From NCBI GenBank assembly GCA_019748235.1, contig JAIEPU010000165.1, forward strand, positions 1-49,532: a stretch of 49,532 nucleotides of DNA, given 5' to 3'. The first letter of the stretch is position 1. The number at the start of each line of letters is the position of its first letter. Origin of the DNA: a bacterium. GTDB taxonomy: Bacteria > Planctomycetota > Planctomycetia > Kolteriales > Kolteriaceae. Of this stretch, positions 40,826-49,532 are shown in pieces. The notes below the pieces were generated by a model, which did no database searches, had not been told where the DNA came from, and saw nothing but the letters and a program-made list of their open reading frames with translations. The translations under genes and the position numbers were made by a program.

Positions 40826-41794
40826 CTACTTTTTTCCGCCGATGCGTGTCATCTCAAAGAGTTGAGTTGCTTGCGGTCCTAAGAATCCCTCGAAACGAAC
40901 GTCTTTCCCTGTTGCCGGATCGCGCACCCTTCCCCTTTCTGCAATTTCGAAGTAGGCATAGCTCCACGGCATTCGGACAACCTTGCCACGATCGCGGACT
41001 CGAACGGCCACAGTGCATGCTTCTGTCGCCGTCTGACGCAATTTCGAACCGGGCGCACCTTCGATTTCACTCTTCATCGGGATGCCGGCGGCTTGGCAAG
41101 CGGCCACCGTTTTGTCGATGTCGCTAAGACTCTTGACGCCGTGCGAATTGACGAGGGCGGTGAAGTGATTGACGGCGTATCCATGCAGCATGACCCAAGC
41201 ACCAAACTGGCTTGCTTGATTCACCCGTTCGACATCACTCTTCAGAGGCATCTCCCAAGGCAATCGCTGAAAGACCGTGAGCAGTTTCGTCAGCAACCGA
41301 TCATCGTTCGGATCTTCACGAAGTGATGCGATCTCGGCGAGGATGGAATCAAAGATGGGGGGCCGATGACTTCCCAGTGCCTTGAGAAGGATCTTTCGAA
41401 CTGCCGGCTCCAGTTCCCATGTCCTCAGTTCCGAAATGAATAGTTTCGGGAATTCAGCATGGGGATGTTGGTAATGGATAGAGGAGAGATGTTTGTCAGG
41501 AAACGCATAGCAACCGGCGGCTTGGTAGCCCAGAGCCTCGAAAATACGGGACAAAGTCACGATTCCTCGAGTCGGCTGCTGACTCGCGATCGTTCGAAAG
41601 GCAATGTGGTCGTTGACGAAATCACCGCCCGCATCGGCAATGACTTTCTCATACATGCCGACATAGGGGACGCGATCGCGGTAGGCATCCCAGAGTTTAT
41701 CAAACAGACGAAGGGCAAGACGGTCTTGAGGTGATCGCCCCTTCAAACCACCATGAATAGATCGTTCCGTTTTGACCGAAGTTTTCTTCGCCAT
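40826..41794 (-). CDS. DUF1338 / HglS-like 2-oxoadipate dioxygenase/decarboxylase
   Basis: About 322 residues, VOC-type metalloenzyme fold. FVNDHIAFRTIA gives the first metal His, and KLFISELRTWEL and MLHGYAVNHFTAL further typical blocks; the end block VRMPWSYAYFEIAERGR has the Glu ligand. Characterised DUF1338 enzymes (HglS) turn 2-oxoadipate and O2 into D-2-hydroxyglutarate and CO2 in lysine catabolism, using Fe(II). ATG 41794 has GAGGGA upstream; the GTG at 41806 is less likely. It is divergent from the aminotransferase gene (229 bases apart), and the ALDH7-like gene lies beyond; together they fit one pathway. The DUF1338 call is secure; the substrate is inferred from context. Confidence 0.85.
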   Translation of the reverse strand: MAKKTSVKTERSIHGGLKGRSPQDRLALRLFDKLWDAYRDRVPYVGMYEKVIADAGGDFVNDHIAFRTIASQQPTRGIVTLSRIFEALGYQAAGCYAFPDKHLSSIHYQHPHAEFPKLFISELRTWELEPAVRKILLKALGSHRPPIFDSILAEIASLREDPNDDRLLTKLLTVFQRLPWEMPLKSDVERVNQASQFGAWVMLHGYAVNHFTALVNSHGVKSLSDIDKTVAACQAAGIPMKSEIEGAPGSKLRQTATEACTVAVRVRDRGKVVRMPWSYAYFEIAERGRVRDPATGKDVRFEGFLGPQATQLFEMTRIGGKK

Positions 41795-42023
41795 GATGTC
41801 CCTCACCTCCGCTTCCCTTCATCGCCTGTGACGCGACAATACTTATACGCCGCGACGGCATGCCTGGATTGAATCGGTTGTTCCATCATCCTGGTAATAA
41901 GGTTGATCCTTAACTTGATGAAGTTCCGGGAGAACCGCTTCGCTCAATCAGGGTGCCCGTTCGTACCAGTATTATCCCCGCATCTATGTTTGCTTTGCCC
42001 CTCTCCGGAAAGGAGGGATTCCA

Positions 42024-43367
42024 ATGATTCGTCAGCAACAGTACGCCATCGTCCCCAACATCAGGACTCCTTTACCGGGTCCGAATGCGACGCAGCTCAT
42101 TCACATGGACGAGCAATACCTTTCTCCTTCTTACACGCGGGTATACCCACTCGTTGTCAAACGAGGAAAAGGGGCGGCGATCGAAGATGTGGATGGGAAT
42201 ATCTTTCTGGATTTCACCGCCGGCATTGCGGTTTGCAGCACGGGACACTGTCATCCCTGTGTCGTCTCCGCCATCCAACGTCAGGCCGCTGAATTGATTC
42301 ACATGTCGGGGACTGATTTCTACTATGCGCCGCAGCGAGATCTGGCGGTGAAGCTCGCGCACATCGCTCCCGGTAAATCACCGAAGAAGGTGTTCTTCAG
42401 CAATTCGGGCGCCGAAGCGGTAGAAGCAGCCTTCAAGCTGGCGCGCTATCACACCAAGCGGTCGCACATGATCTCTTTCTTCGGCGGATTTCACGGCCGC
42501 ACGATGGGAGCACTCTCCCTCACGGGGAGCAAAGTGATTCAGCGCCGCGGATTCTCGCCCTTGGTGCCGAACGTGATTCACTTGCCGTACGGCCATCAAG
42601 ATGGAATCTCGATCGAGACGCATTTGACAAATCTTTTCCGTCGAACCGTTTCGCCCGACGATGTGGCGGGGATCATCGTCGAGCCGATCCAGGGAGAAGG
42701 TGGCTACATCGTTCCGCCCGCGGAATTCTTGTTTCAGATCAAAGAGACGTGCGAAAAGCATGGCATTCTCCTGATCGCGGATGAAGTGCAGAGTGGCATG
42801 GGCCGGACCGGCAAGATGTTCGCGATTGAACATTGGGGAATCGAGCCTGACATCATTTGCCTGGCGAAAGGGGTCGCTTCTGGAATGCCGCTTGGCGCGA
42901 TCGTGGCGAAGGCCGACGTCATGGACTGGCCGCGCGGCTCTCACGCCAGCACGTTTGGGGGTAATCCCATCGCGTGCGCTGCCGCTCTCGAGACGATTCG
43001 CTTGCTCGAAGAAGAGCTCATGGTGAATGCTGCCGATGTTGGGACGCATCTTATCGACGAGCTTTTCAAGCTGAAATCACGACATCGGATGATTAGCGAT
43101 GTTCGGGGCATCGGTCTGATGGTTGGAATGGAACTGCGCGATCCAAAGACCGGCGAACCGACGAGCAAGGAGCGCGAAGACTTGATCCAGCGTTGTTTCC
43201 AACATGGACTCTTATTGCTTGGCTGCGGTGAAAGCACGGTTCGCTTTTGCCCTCCGCTCGTTATCACACGAGAGGATGTCAAAACCGCGGTCAATATCGT
43301 CTCGTCCATGTTGACGGAGATGGAAGCCGAACTCGAGCCGGAACTCCATTCGAGCGTTAACGGCTAA
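42024..43367 (+). CDS. Class III PLP aminotransferase (acetylornithine/4-aminobutyrate/lysine-type)
   Basis: The 447-residue class III aminotransferase shows FFSNSGAEAVEAAFKLAR, FFGGFHGRTMGALSLTGSK, IADEVQSGMGRTGKMFAIEH with Asp 253 that binds the PLP nitrogen, and the Schiff-base Lys 282 in CLAKGVASGMPLGA. ASTFGGNPIACAAALE is also conserved. Such enzymes move a terminal amino group to 2-oxoglutarate; beside HglS-like and ALDH7-like genes the best guess is L-lysine 6-aminotransferase or 2-aminoadipate aminotransferase. ATG 42024 follows GGAAAGGAGGG, a strong ribosome site. Its stop overlaps the convergent ALDH gene by four bases. Confidence 0.92.
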   Translation: MIRQQQYAIVPNIRTPLPGPNATQLIHMDEQYLSPSYTRVYPLVVKRGKGAAIEDVDGNIFLDFTAGIAVCSTGHCHPCVVSAIQRQAAELIHMSGTDFYYAPQRDLAVKLAHIAPGKSPKKVFFSNSGAEAVEAAFKLARYHTKRSHMISFFGGFHGRTMGALSLTGSKVIQRRGFSPLVPNVIHLPYGHQDGISIETHLTNLFRRTVSPDDVAGIIVEPIQGEGGYIVPPAEFLFQIKETCEKHGILLIADEVQSGMGRTGKMFAIEHWGIEPDIICLAKGVASGMPLGAIVAKADVMDWPRGSHASTFGGNPIACAAALETIRLLEEELMVNAADVGTHLIDELFKLKSRHRMISDVRGIGLMVGMELRDPKTGEPTSKEREDLIQRCFQHGLLLLGCGESTVRFCPPLVITREDVKTAVNIVSSMLTEMEAELEPELHSSVNG

Positions 43368-44875
43368 AGATCGAACTTGACTCCCTGAGCGAGCGGGAGA
43401 TTCCTGCCGCCGTTGATGGTGCAGGTTTGTCGACGCATGTAGGCTTTCCATGCGTCGGAGCCCGCTTCGCGACCGCCCCCGGTCTCCTTCTCACCACCAA
43501 ACGCGCCGCCGATCTCGGCCCCTGACGTGCCGATGTTGACATTGGCAATGCCGCAATCGCTGCCCGCTGGACTTAAGAACGTTTCCGAATCAATCACGGA
43601 GTCGGTGAAGATGGACGACGACAGCCCCTGTGGGACTTCGTTGTTCCATTCGATCGCGTCGTCGAGGGATTCGTAGCTCATCACATAAAGAATGGGAGCA
43701 AACGTCTCTTGATGGACGACGGGCATGTCATGCGTGGCTCGTACGATCGTCGGCTCGACAAAGTATCCGGGTCGATTGATTCGTTCGCCTCCCGTCAGGA
43801 TTGAGCCTCCTTGATCCTTCGCGAGTTGCAGTGTCATCATCATGGCATCGACGGCTTGCGAACTAATGAGCGGGCCCATCAACGTGGATTCATCGAGCGG
43901 ATCGCCGATCCGAATACTCCGATACGCTTTCACGAGACGTTCGGTGAAATCCTCGGCGATTGATTGATGAAGGAAAAGCCGACGCAATGTCGTACACCGC
44001 TGACCCGCTGTTCCGACCGCGGCAAACAGCACCGCGCGAAGGGCGAGATCGAGATTGGCGGAGGGGGTAATAATCGCGCTGTTGTTACCACCGAGTTCCA
44101 GTAGGGAACGTCCCAGTCTCGCTCCAACGGTCGCAGCCACCTTTTTGCCCATCGCACAACTTCCTGTTGCCGAGACGAGCGGCACGCGACGATCCGCCGA
44201 CAGTCGTTCGCCGATATCCGTTCCTCCGTTGCAGAGGGTAAAGATTCCTTCGTGGCCGGCGGAGCGGGCAACGTCACTCGCGATCTGTTGGACAGCGAGC
44301 GAAGTCAGCGGAGTTCGTGGTGATGGTTTCCAAACCGAGACATTCCCGCAGACCGCGGCGATCGCAGCATTCCAGCTCCACACGGCGACTGGAAAATTGA
44401 ACGCGGTGATAATGCCCACCGTTCCGAGCGGATGCCATTGTTCCATCATCCGATGCTCGGATCGTTCACTGGCAATGGTGAGACCGTAGAGTTGTCTGGA
44501 AAGTCCGACGGCAAAGTCGCACATATCGATCATCTCTTGGACTTCACCAAGTCCCTCCGAGATGATCTTTCCCGTTTCCATCGTCACCAATCGGCCGAGA
44601 TCATTCTTTCGTTGCCGCAGAGCGGCCCCCAATTGCCGAACCACTTCGCCACGCACGGGTGCGGGTATATTTCTCCATCGTTTGAAGGTGCCCGAGGCGT
44701 CATCGATGACCTCGTCATACTCGCCAGACGATGCCCCTTGGACACGGCATAGCTCCTCTCCTGTCGCGGGATTGATCGAAACGAGTTCCGCACCCCGGGG
44801 GTGGGAGTACCAATCACGGCCACATACGCCGCTCGCCGTTTCGACTCCCATTCTGCGAAGCAATTCGTTCTGCAT
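43364..44875 (-). CDS. ALDH7-like aldehyde dehydrogenase (2-aminoadipate semialdehyde dehydrogenase)
   Basis: 503 residues. Lys 183 in VWKPS, Glu 260 in LLELGGNN and nucleophile Cys 294 in GQRCTTLRRL are the aldehyde dehydrogenase active site. The C-terminal TSGAEIGGAFGGEKETGGGR and SDAWKAYMRRQTCTIN are characteristic of ALDH7 (antiquitin), which oxidises 2-aminoadipate 6-semialdehyde to 2-aminoadipate with NAD+. This is the step between a lysine 6-aminotransferase and a 2-aminoadipate aminotransferase. ATG 44875 is preceded by a GAGATAGG stretch. Complete length for the family. It converges on the aminotransferase gene with a four-base overlap. Confidence 0.93.
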   Translation of the reverse strand: MQNELLRRMGVETASGVCGRDWYSHPRGAELVSINPATGEELCRVQGASSGEYDEVIDDASGTFKRWRNIPAPVRGEVVRQLGAALRQRKNDLGRLVTMETGKIISEGLGEVQEMIDMCDFAVGLSRQLYGLTIASERSEHRMMEQWHPLGTVGIITAFNFPVAVWSWNAAIAAVCGNVSVWKPSPRTPLTSLAVQQIASDVARSAGHEGIFTLCNGGTDIGERLSADRRVPLVSATGSCAMGKKVAATVGARLGRSLLELGGNNSAIITPSANLDLALRAVLFAAVGTAGQRCTTLRRLFLHQSIAEDFTERLVKAYRSIRIGDPLDESTLMGPLISSQAVDAMMMTLQLAKDQGGSILTGGERINRPGYFVEPTIVRATHDMPVVHQETFAPILYVMSYESLDDAIEWNNEVPQGLSSSIFTDSVIDSETFLSPAGSDCGIANVNIGTSGAEIGGAFGGEKETGGGREAGSDAWKAYMRRQTCTINGGRNLPLAQGVKFDL

Positions 44876-45025
44876 GGCCTATCTCGTCAATCAGGATCGT
44901 CCTTCTCTCTAAGAGTACGCTGAAGAGGCCGATGGAATTGAATTTCGAACAGAAAGAGTGGTGGTCGAGCGAGTGCTGGGTGTGGTAACCTTAAGGTTGG
45001 ATATCGGTATTGGAAGGACCATCCT

Positions 45026-48000
45026 GTGGCTGATCGAGAAAGCCATCTTTATCAACGCTCTCTGTCATGCCATGCCCCCCAATCGGCGCCGATTGGTGCC
45101 CTCCTTCTCATCCTGAGTTTTGCGATTCCTTTTTCTGGCGCCGTCGCGGAGTCACCCTCGGCGGATGAAATCGAGTTCTTCGAAAAGAAAATTCGCCCCC
45201 TGCTTGTCGAACGGTGCATTTCATGTCATGGGCCGAAGAAGCAATGGTCGAATTTCCGCCTCGATTCGCGTGATGGCCTCTTGAAGGGAGGCGATCTCGG
45301 AACGGCTGTCATTCCGAGTAAACCGGAGGAGAGCCCGTTGCTGGCGGCGATCAAGCATGAGGGGGAGCTAATCATGCCCCCAGAACCCGCGCCGAAGTTG
45401 AGTGATGCTGAAATCAATGATCTCACCCATTGGATCGCCATCGGCGCGCCGTGGCCCCCCGAAAATGCTGGTACAAGTAAATCGAAAGATCCCAAGCAAC
45501 ACTGGGCCTTTCAGCCGATTCAGGATCCGACCATTCCGAATCCGGAAGCATCGCAGTTATCGTTGACGCCCATCGACGCATTCGTGCAGGCGAAGCTTGC
45601 TGAAAACAAGCTCATTTCCTCTCCTCCCGCGGATCGAAGAACACTCATTCGCCGGGCCTCGATTGATTTAACGGGACTTCTCCCCTCAGCGACGGAAGTC
45701 GACGATTTTGTGAATGATGAAGATCCGCAGTCGTATGAGAAACTCATTGACCGACTGTTGGCGTCACCCCACTATGGCGAACAATGGGGTCGGCACTGGC
45801 TCGATGTCGCACGCTACTCCGACAGCAAGGGTTATGTTTATGCCCGTGAGGAGCGGTTTTGGGTCCACGCTTGGAACTATCGCGATTGGGTGGTCAACGC
45901 GCTGAACGATGATCTCCCTTACGATCGCTTTCTCCTCCTTCAAATCGCGGCAGATCAGGCCGCTACAAATCCTGCCGACAAAGCAGCGATGGGATTTCTG
46001 ACGATCGGCCGACGATTCATTGGCGTTTCGCGAGACATCATCGACGACCGAATCGATGTCGTTTCGCGCGGCACGATGGGACTGACCGTCGGCTGTGCGC
46101 GCTGTCATGATCACAAGTACGATCCGATTCCGACGCGCGACTATTATTCCCTTTACGGCGTGTTTCAAAATTGCTCGGAGCATCTTGTACGCCTCGATGA
46201 TTCTCCGCGTGACGATGCCTTCGAGAAGAAACTACGCGAGCAGCAACAGAAGCTCGATGAGAAAATGGCGGCTCGGCGGAAGGAGGCTTCTGATCGGATT
46301 CGGAGCCGTTTAGTCGACTTCATGTCGTCGCAGCTCGAGTTGAGTAAGTATCCCGAAGAAGGATTCGATGTCGTTATTGAGCCTTCCGATATCCCCGCCG
46401 CGCACGTCCGCCGACTCCGGGACTATTTGGTTCTCGCGCGCGATACCAAGGATCCGGTGTTTTCGGCTTGGCATCGCTTCGCGGATATTCCCGCGGACCA
46501 GTTCGTAGACAAAGCGTCGGCCGTTTGCGCCGAGTTGCAGAAGGGAACTCTGGAAGAAGTCAATCCTCGCGTCACGGCGGCATTCCTTACTCCTCCCGCG
46601 AGCATGAAGGAAGTCGCGGAACGCTATGGCCGGCTACTCGAGGAAGTGAACAGTGAATGGGGTAAACAAGTCGCAGATGTGACCGATCAAAAAGCTGCGC
46701 CGACCTCCTTTGAGAACCCGGCCGACGAAGCCCTTCGCAAGGTTCTCTACGGCCCGGAAGCTCCATGCGAAGTCCCCGACGAGCCGATGACCAATATCGA
46801 GTTCTTCTTCACAACGAGCGTTTGTAACGAGCTCTGGGGTTTGCAGCGCAACATCGATCGATTCCTCATCGACTCACCCGATTCCCCGAAACACACCCAT
46901 TTATTGATCGACCGGCCCACCCTCGTCACGCCGCGCGTCTTCAAACGAGGTAATCCCGCAAATCTCGGCGACGAAGTCCCGAGGCAATTCCTCGAAGTCA
47001 TCGCGGGGAGTGACCGGAAGCCCTTCGAAAAAGGAAGTGGCCGACTGGAGTTGGCGGAGTCCATCATCGAGCGATCGAATCCATTGACCGCACGCGTGAT
47101 CGTGAACCGAGTTTGGTTGAATCATTTCGGATTGGGGCTGGTTCGAACGCCCAGCGATTTCGGATTACGAGCGGAGATGCCGAGCCATCCCGAACTATTG
47201 GATTGGCTCGCGACTCGCTTCATGGAAGAGGGCTGGAGTCTAAAGTGGCTCCATCGACAAATCATGATGTCGGCCGCCTATCGGCAAAGTGAAGATGGTC
47301 CCGTCGATCCCGCCGTTCTGGCGCGAGCGAGAGAGATTGATCCGGATAACAGACTGCTTTGGCGAAGGACGGCGCACCGCCTATCGTTCGAGGAGATGCG
47401 GGATGCTGCTTTTGCCGCGGCGGGAGAGCTTGATCTCTCGATGTCCGGCAAGCCGACCGATCTCTTTAGCCGGTCGATGCATCGTCGAACCTTGTACGGC
47501 ACCGTCGATCGACAATATCTCCCATCCACCTTCCGTGTCTTCGACTTCGCCAATCCTGATTTGCATATTCCGCAGCGGAGTGAAACGACCGTGCCCCAAC
47601 AGGCACTTTTCTTCCTGAATCATCCGATGGTTCTCGACAACGCCCGCTCGTTGTCGCGACGATTGGCGATCAACGATCAGACGAGTCCACTCGATAACAT
47701 TCGTCAGCTTTACCGCGCGATTTATCAGCGTGACCCGGCCCACGAAGAAGCGGAGGCGGCGCTGGCTCTCGTCAATTCCCCTTCGCCGATGCTGGAAGAG
47801 GATATGTCGCCATCGACCGCAAGCGACTGGTCGTATGGATACGGTGAGTTCGACGAGAAAGAAGAAAAGGTGACCTCGTTCCATCCCCTTCCCTACTTCA
47901 CGGGGAAATCGTGGCAGGGTGGTCCCAATATGCCCGATGGTGTCCTCGGTTGGGTCGAGCTGAACGCTAAAGGTGGGCACGCGGGGAACGACCTTGCTCA

Positions 48001-48406
48001 TGCCGCGATTCGCCGATGGACGGCTCCAAAGAATATGCGCGTCCGGCTGAAGGCCACATTGTCTCATCCGAGTCCCGAAGGCGATGGCGTTCACGGCGTG
48101 ATCTACTCCAGCCGTCAGGGATTCTTGGGTTCGTCGATCGTTCACCATTCGCCGGGCTGGTCGCAGGTTAATGAGATTGACGTTGAAGCGGGTGATACGA
48201 TCGACTTCATCGTCGATCGTCGTGAACAACTCAATCACGATGAGTTCGAATGGAAGATCGCTATCAAGGATGCTTCAGACAGTGCAGATGCGATCGCTTG
48301 GAATGCGGAGACAGATTTTCGCGGCATTCGCTCCGACCGCTTGACGCCTTGGGAACAGCTCGCTCAGGTGCTGTTAGCAAGCAATGAATTTCTCTTTGTC
48401 GACTGA
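45026..48406 (+). CDS. PSCyt1/DUF1549/DUF1553 planctomycete cytochrome-type protein
   Basis: A 1,126-residue exported protein. GTG 45026 has AAGGACCATCC upstream; a signal segment covers about residues 20-41. The PSCyt1 domain has the heme-binding CISCH at 64-68 and EIMPPE-like LIMPPEPAPKLS. DUF1549 (PSCyt2) spans about 180-390 and holds a second CxxCH-like CARCH in TVGCARCHDHKYDPIPTRDYY. After a charged, helical linker comes DUF1553 at about 680-930 (NPLTARVIVNRVWLNHFGLGLVRTPSDFG, RRTLYGTVDRQYLP, FDFANPDLHIPQRSETTVPQQALFFLNHP). The last 200 residues look like a beta-sandwich, perhaps carbohydrate-binding. Function unknown; typically paired with DUF1501, as here. Confidence 0.95.
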   Translation: MADRESHLYQRSLSCHAPQSAPIGALLLILSFAIPFSGAVAESPSADEIEFFEKKIRPLLVERCISCHGPKKQWSNFRLDSRDGLLKGGDLGTAVIPSKPEESPLLAAIKHEGELIMPPEPAPKLSDAEINDLTHWIAIGAPWPPENAGTSKSKDPKQHWAFQPIQDPTIPNPEASQLSLTPIDAFVQAKLAENKLISSPPADRRTLIRRASIDLTGLLPSATEVDDFVNDEDPQSYEKLIDRLLASPHYGEQWGRHWLDVARYSDSKGYVYAREERFWVHAWNYRDWVVNALNDDLPYDRFLLLQIAADQAATNPADKAAMGFLTIGRRFIGVSRDIIDDRIDVVSRGTMGLTVGCARCHDHKYDPIPTRDYYSLYGVFQNCSEHLVRLDDSPRDDAFEKKLREQQQKLDEKMAARRKEASDRIRSRLVDFMSSQLELSKYPEEGFDVVIEPSDIPAAHVRRLRDYLVLARDTKDPVFSAWHRFADIPADQFVDKASAVCAELQKGTLEEVNPRVTAAFLTPPASMKEVAERYGRLLEEVNSEWGKQVADVTDQKAAPTSFENPADEALRKVLYGPEAPCEVPDEPMTNIEFFFTTSVCNELWGLQRNIDRFLIDSPDSPKHTHLLIDRPTLVTPRVFKRGNPANLGDEVPRQFLEVIAGSDRKPFEKGSGRLELAESIIERSNPLTARVIVNRVWLNHFGLGLVRTPSDFGLRAEMPSHPELLDWLATRFMEEGWSLKWLHRQIMMSAAYRQSEDGPVDPAVLARAREIDPDNRLLWRRTAHRLSFEEMRDAAFAAAGELDLSMSGKPTDLFSRSMHRRTLYGTVDRQYLPSTFRVFDFANPDLHIPQRSETTVPQQALFFLNHPMVLDNARSLSRRLAINDQTSPLDNIRQLYRAIYQRDPAHEEAEAALALVNSPSPMLEEDMSPSTASDWSYGYGEFDEKEEKVTSFHPLPYFTGKSWQGGPNMPDGVLGWVELNAKGGHAGNDLAHAAIRRWTAPKNMRVRLKATLSHPSPEGDGVHGVIYSSRQGFLGSSIVHHSPGWSQVNEIDVEAGDTIDFIVDRREQLNHDEFEWKIAIKDASDSADAIAWNAETDFRGIRSDRLTPWEQLAQVLLASNEFLFVD

Positions 48407-48459
48407 TGGAAAGTCAACGACGGCGACGACAATGGCATGCACGACCGCGGGAGATGGAA

Positions 48460-49532
48460 ATGATTGATCGAATACTGAAGGGCCCCCTCTCCCGCCGTGA
48501 TTTCCTTTCCCGCTCGGGCATGGGGCTTGGCTCTCTCGGTTTGGCGGGGTTAATGACGGGTAAGGGCTCCTCCGCGCATGCCTCCGAAGCAAGTCCGCTC
48601 GCCTCGAAACAACCTCACTTTCCGGGTAAGGCGAAGCGTGTCATTCACTTTTTCTGTAACGGTGGCCCTTCGCACGTCGACACGTTCGATCCGAAGCCGG
48701 CCCTGGCGAAGTATGCCGGGCAACCGGTCCCGGTCAACTTGCTCACGGAGCGACGGACGGGGGCTGCCCTTCCCTCTCCCTTCAAATTCCAAAAGTATGG
48801 CGAGAGCGGCATCGAAGTCAGCGAGATCTTCGCGAAGACGGCGGAACATATCGATGACATCGCGGTCATTCGGTCGATGCAAGCGCAAGTCCCAAATCAT
48901 GAGCCTTCTCTCTTGCTCATGAACTGCGGCGACTCCGTGCAACCAAGGCCGAGCGTTGGATCGTGGATTCTCTACGGCCTAGGCACAGAGAATCAGAATC
49001 TCCCCGGCTTCGTGGCGATGTGTCCCAACGGATTGCCCATCAAGGATAACGAAAACTGGCAAAGCGCCTTTCTTCCTGGAGCGTATCAAGGAACATACAT
49101 CGACTCGGTGCATCGCGAACTCGACAAGCTGATCGAGAACATCGAGCATCCCCAGGTCGCGACGGCGGTACAGCGCCGGCAACTTGATCTCTTAGCGAAG
49201 ATCAACAAAGAGCATGCGGCCTATCGAAGCGATCCGCGACTTGAAAGCCGGATCCAATCGTTTGAGCTCGCGTTTCGGATGCAGATTGAAGCGGCGGAGG
49301 CATTTGACATCGCCAATGAGCCCGCATCGATTCGTGAACTGTACGGCGATACCGTGCACGGTCGGCAAACGCTCATCGCGCGACGGCTTCTGGAACGTGG
49401 AGTCCGGTACGTGCAGCTTTGGCATGGAGCGGGGCAGCCGTGGGACAATCACGAGAACGTCGAGGGAAATCACCGCAAACTGGCGGGGGAACTCGACGGC
49501 CCCATCGCGGCACTTCTCGCGGACCTGAAATC
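48460..49532 (+). CDS. DUF1501 family protein, partial (runs off the window)
   Basis: At least 357 residues, no stop before the window ends. ATG 48460 (MIDRILKGPLSRRDFLSRSG) with GGGAG six bases upstream; ATG 48454 also possible. The start has a twin-arginine leader, SRRDFLSRSGMGLGSLGLAG. FFCNGGPSHVDTFDPKP, NHEPSLLLMNCGDSVQPRPSVGSWI, YVQLWHGAGQPWDNHENVEG and ARRLLERGVRYVQ are DUF1501 blocks. It begins 53 bases after the PSCyt1 gene on the same strand, the usual planctomycete pair. It is a different subgroup from the copy at 31275-32636 (longer family members, with LPGFVAM). Confidence 0.93.
   Translation, partial: MIDRILKGPLSRRDFLSRSGMGLGSLGLAGLMTGKGSSAHASEASPLASKQPHFPGKAKRVIHFFCNGGPSHVDTFDPKPALAKYAGQPVPVNLLTERRTGAALPSPFKFQKYGESGIEVSEIFAKTAEHIDDIAVIRSMQAQVPNHEPSLLLMNCGDSVQPRPSVGSWILYGLGTENQNLPGFVAMCPNGLPIKDNENWQSAFLPGAYQGTYIDSVHRELDKLIENIEHPQVATAVQRRQLDLLAKINKEHAAYRSDPRLESRIQSFELAFRMQIEAAEAFDIANEPASIRELYGDTVHGRQTLIARRLLERGVRYVQLWHGAGQPWDNHENVEGNHRKLAGELDGPIAALLADLK

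Noticed and set aside
1..49532. General reassignment of TAG to an amino acid.
   Set aside because: Many genes with complete, family-typical C-termini end in TAG (for example 2579-2581, 3939-3941, 17636-17638, 24111-24113), so TAG works as a stop here.

Overview
The window looks like a chromosomal segment of a planctomycete (phylum Planctomycetota). The best markers are a PSCyt1/DUF1549/DUF1553 protein followed by a Tat-exported DUF1501 protein (45.0-49.5 kb), a second DUF1501 protein (31.3-32.6 kb), a Minf_1886-type conserved protein, a secreted sulfatase, a Tat-dependent alkyl sulfatase and a secreted beta-strand-repeat protein with a PEP-CTERM-like tail. Most of the DNA is moderately GC-rich; 9.1-11.4 kb is visibly more AT-rich. 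Genes lie on both strands in short groups.

Layout. 0-4 kb: a ribokinase reading frame broken by a TAG, an MFS transporter with a disordered insert, signal peptidase II and a membrane-anchored SRPBCC protein. 4.3-4.8 kb: a small secreted protein made of TTSFFV repeats. 4.9-8.9 kb: a quinone-oxidoreductase-like MDR, a PaiB-type flavoprotein, an unknown protein, an autoregulated arsR-AHSA1-AHSA1 operon and a disordered protein. 9.1-11.4 kb: an AT-rich island holding one P-loop ATPase whose frame is split by a TAG from a zinc-ribbon/winged-helix tail. 11.6-22.7 kb: small accessory enzymes (four VOC/PhnB proteins, DUF1330, SDR, DHFR-like reductase, methyltransferase, DUF1398), an ECF sigma factor, tRNA-Pro(GGG), an S23-type four-helix protein, a Tat alkyl sulfatase and a MarR regulator with an 18-bp palindrome at its start. 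22.9-27.2 kb: beta-strand-repeat protein, sulfatase, CPA2 antiporter. 27.7-30.0 kb: sugar ABC binding lipoprotein plus permease, without an ATPase. 30-37.3 kb: mostly housekeeping genes (thioesterase, DUF1501, apt, rimI, Minf_1886, FMN protein, LOG, ruvA). 37.4-40.7 kb: a cassette-like region in which the 3' end of a sialidase-like gene has been duplicated around small immunity-like genes. 40.8-44.9 kb: three genes forming a probable lysine-to-2-hydroxyglutarate route. 45.0 kb to the end: the PSCyt1/DUF1501 pair.

Points most worth following: (i) three reading frames in this window continue with sensible protein sequence across one in-frame TAG (ribokinase, island ATPase, 2-TM/zinc protein), although TAG is also an ordinary terminal stop here; (ii) the AT-rich ATPase island; (iii) the cassette flanked by about 300-bp direct repeats at the sialidase 3' end; (iv) the HglS-like/aminotransferase/ALDH7 group; (v) the secreted TTSFFV repeat protein. 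All functional names come from reading translated sequence and recalled family features; no database search was run.
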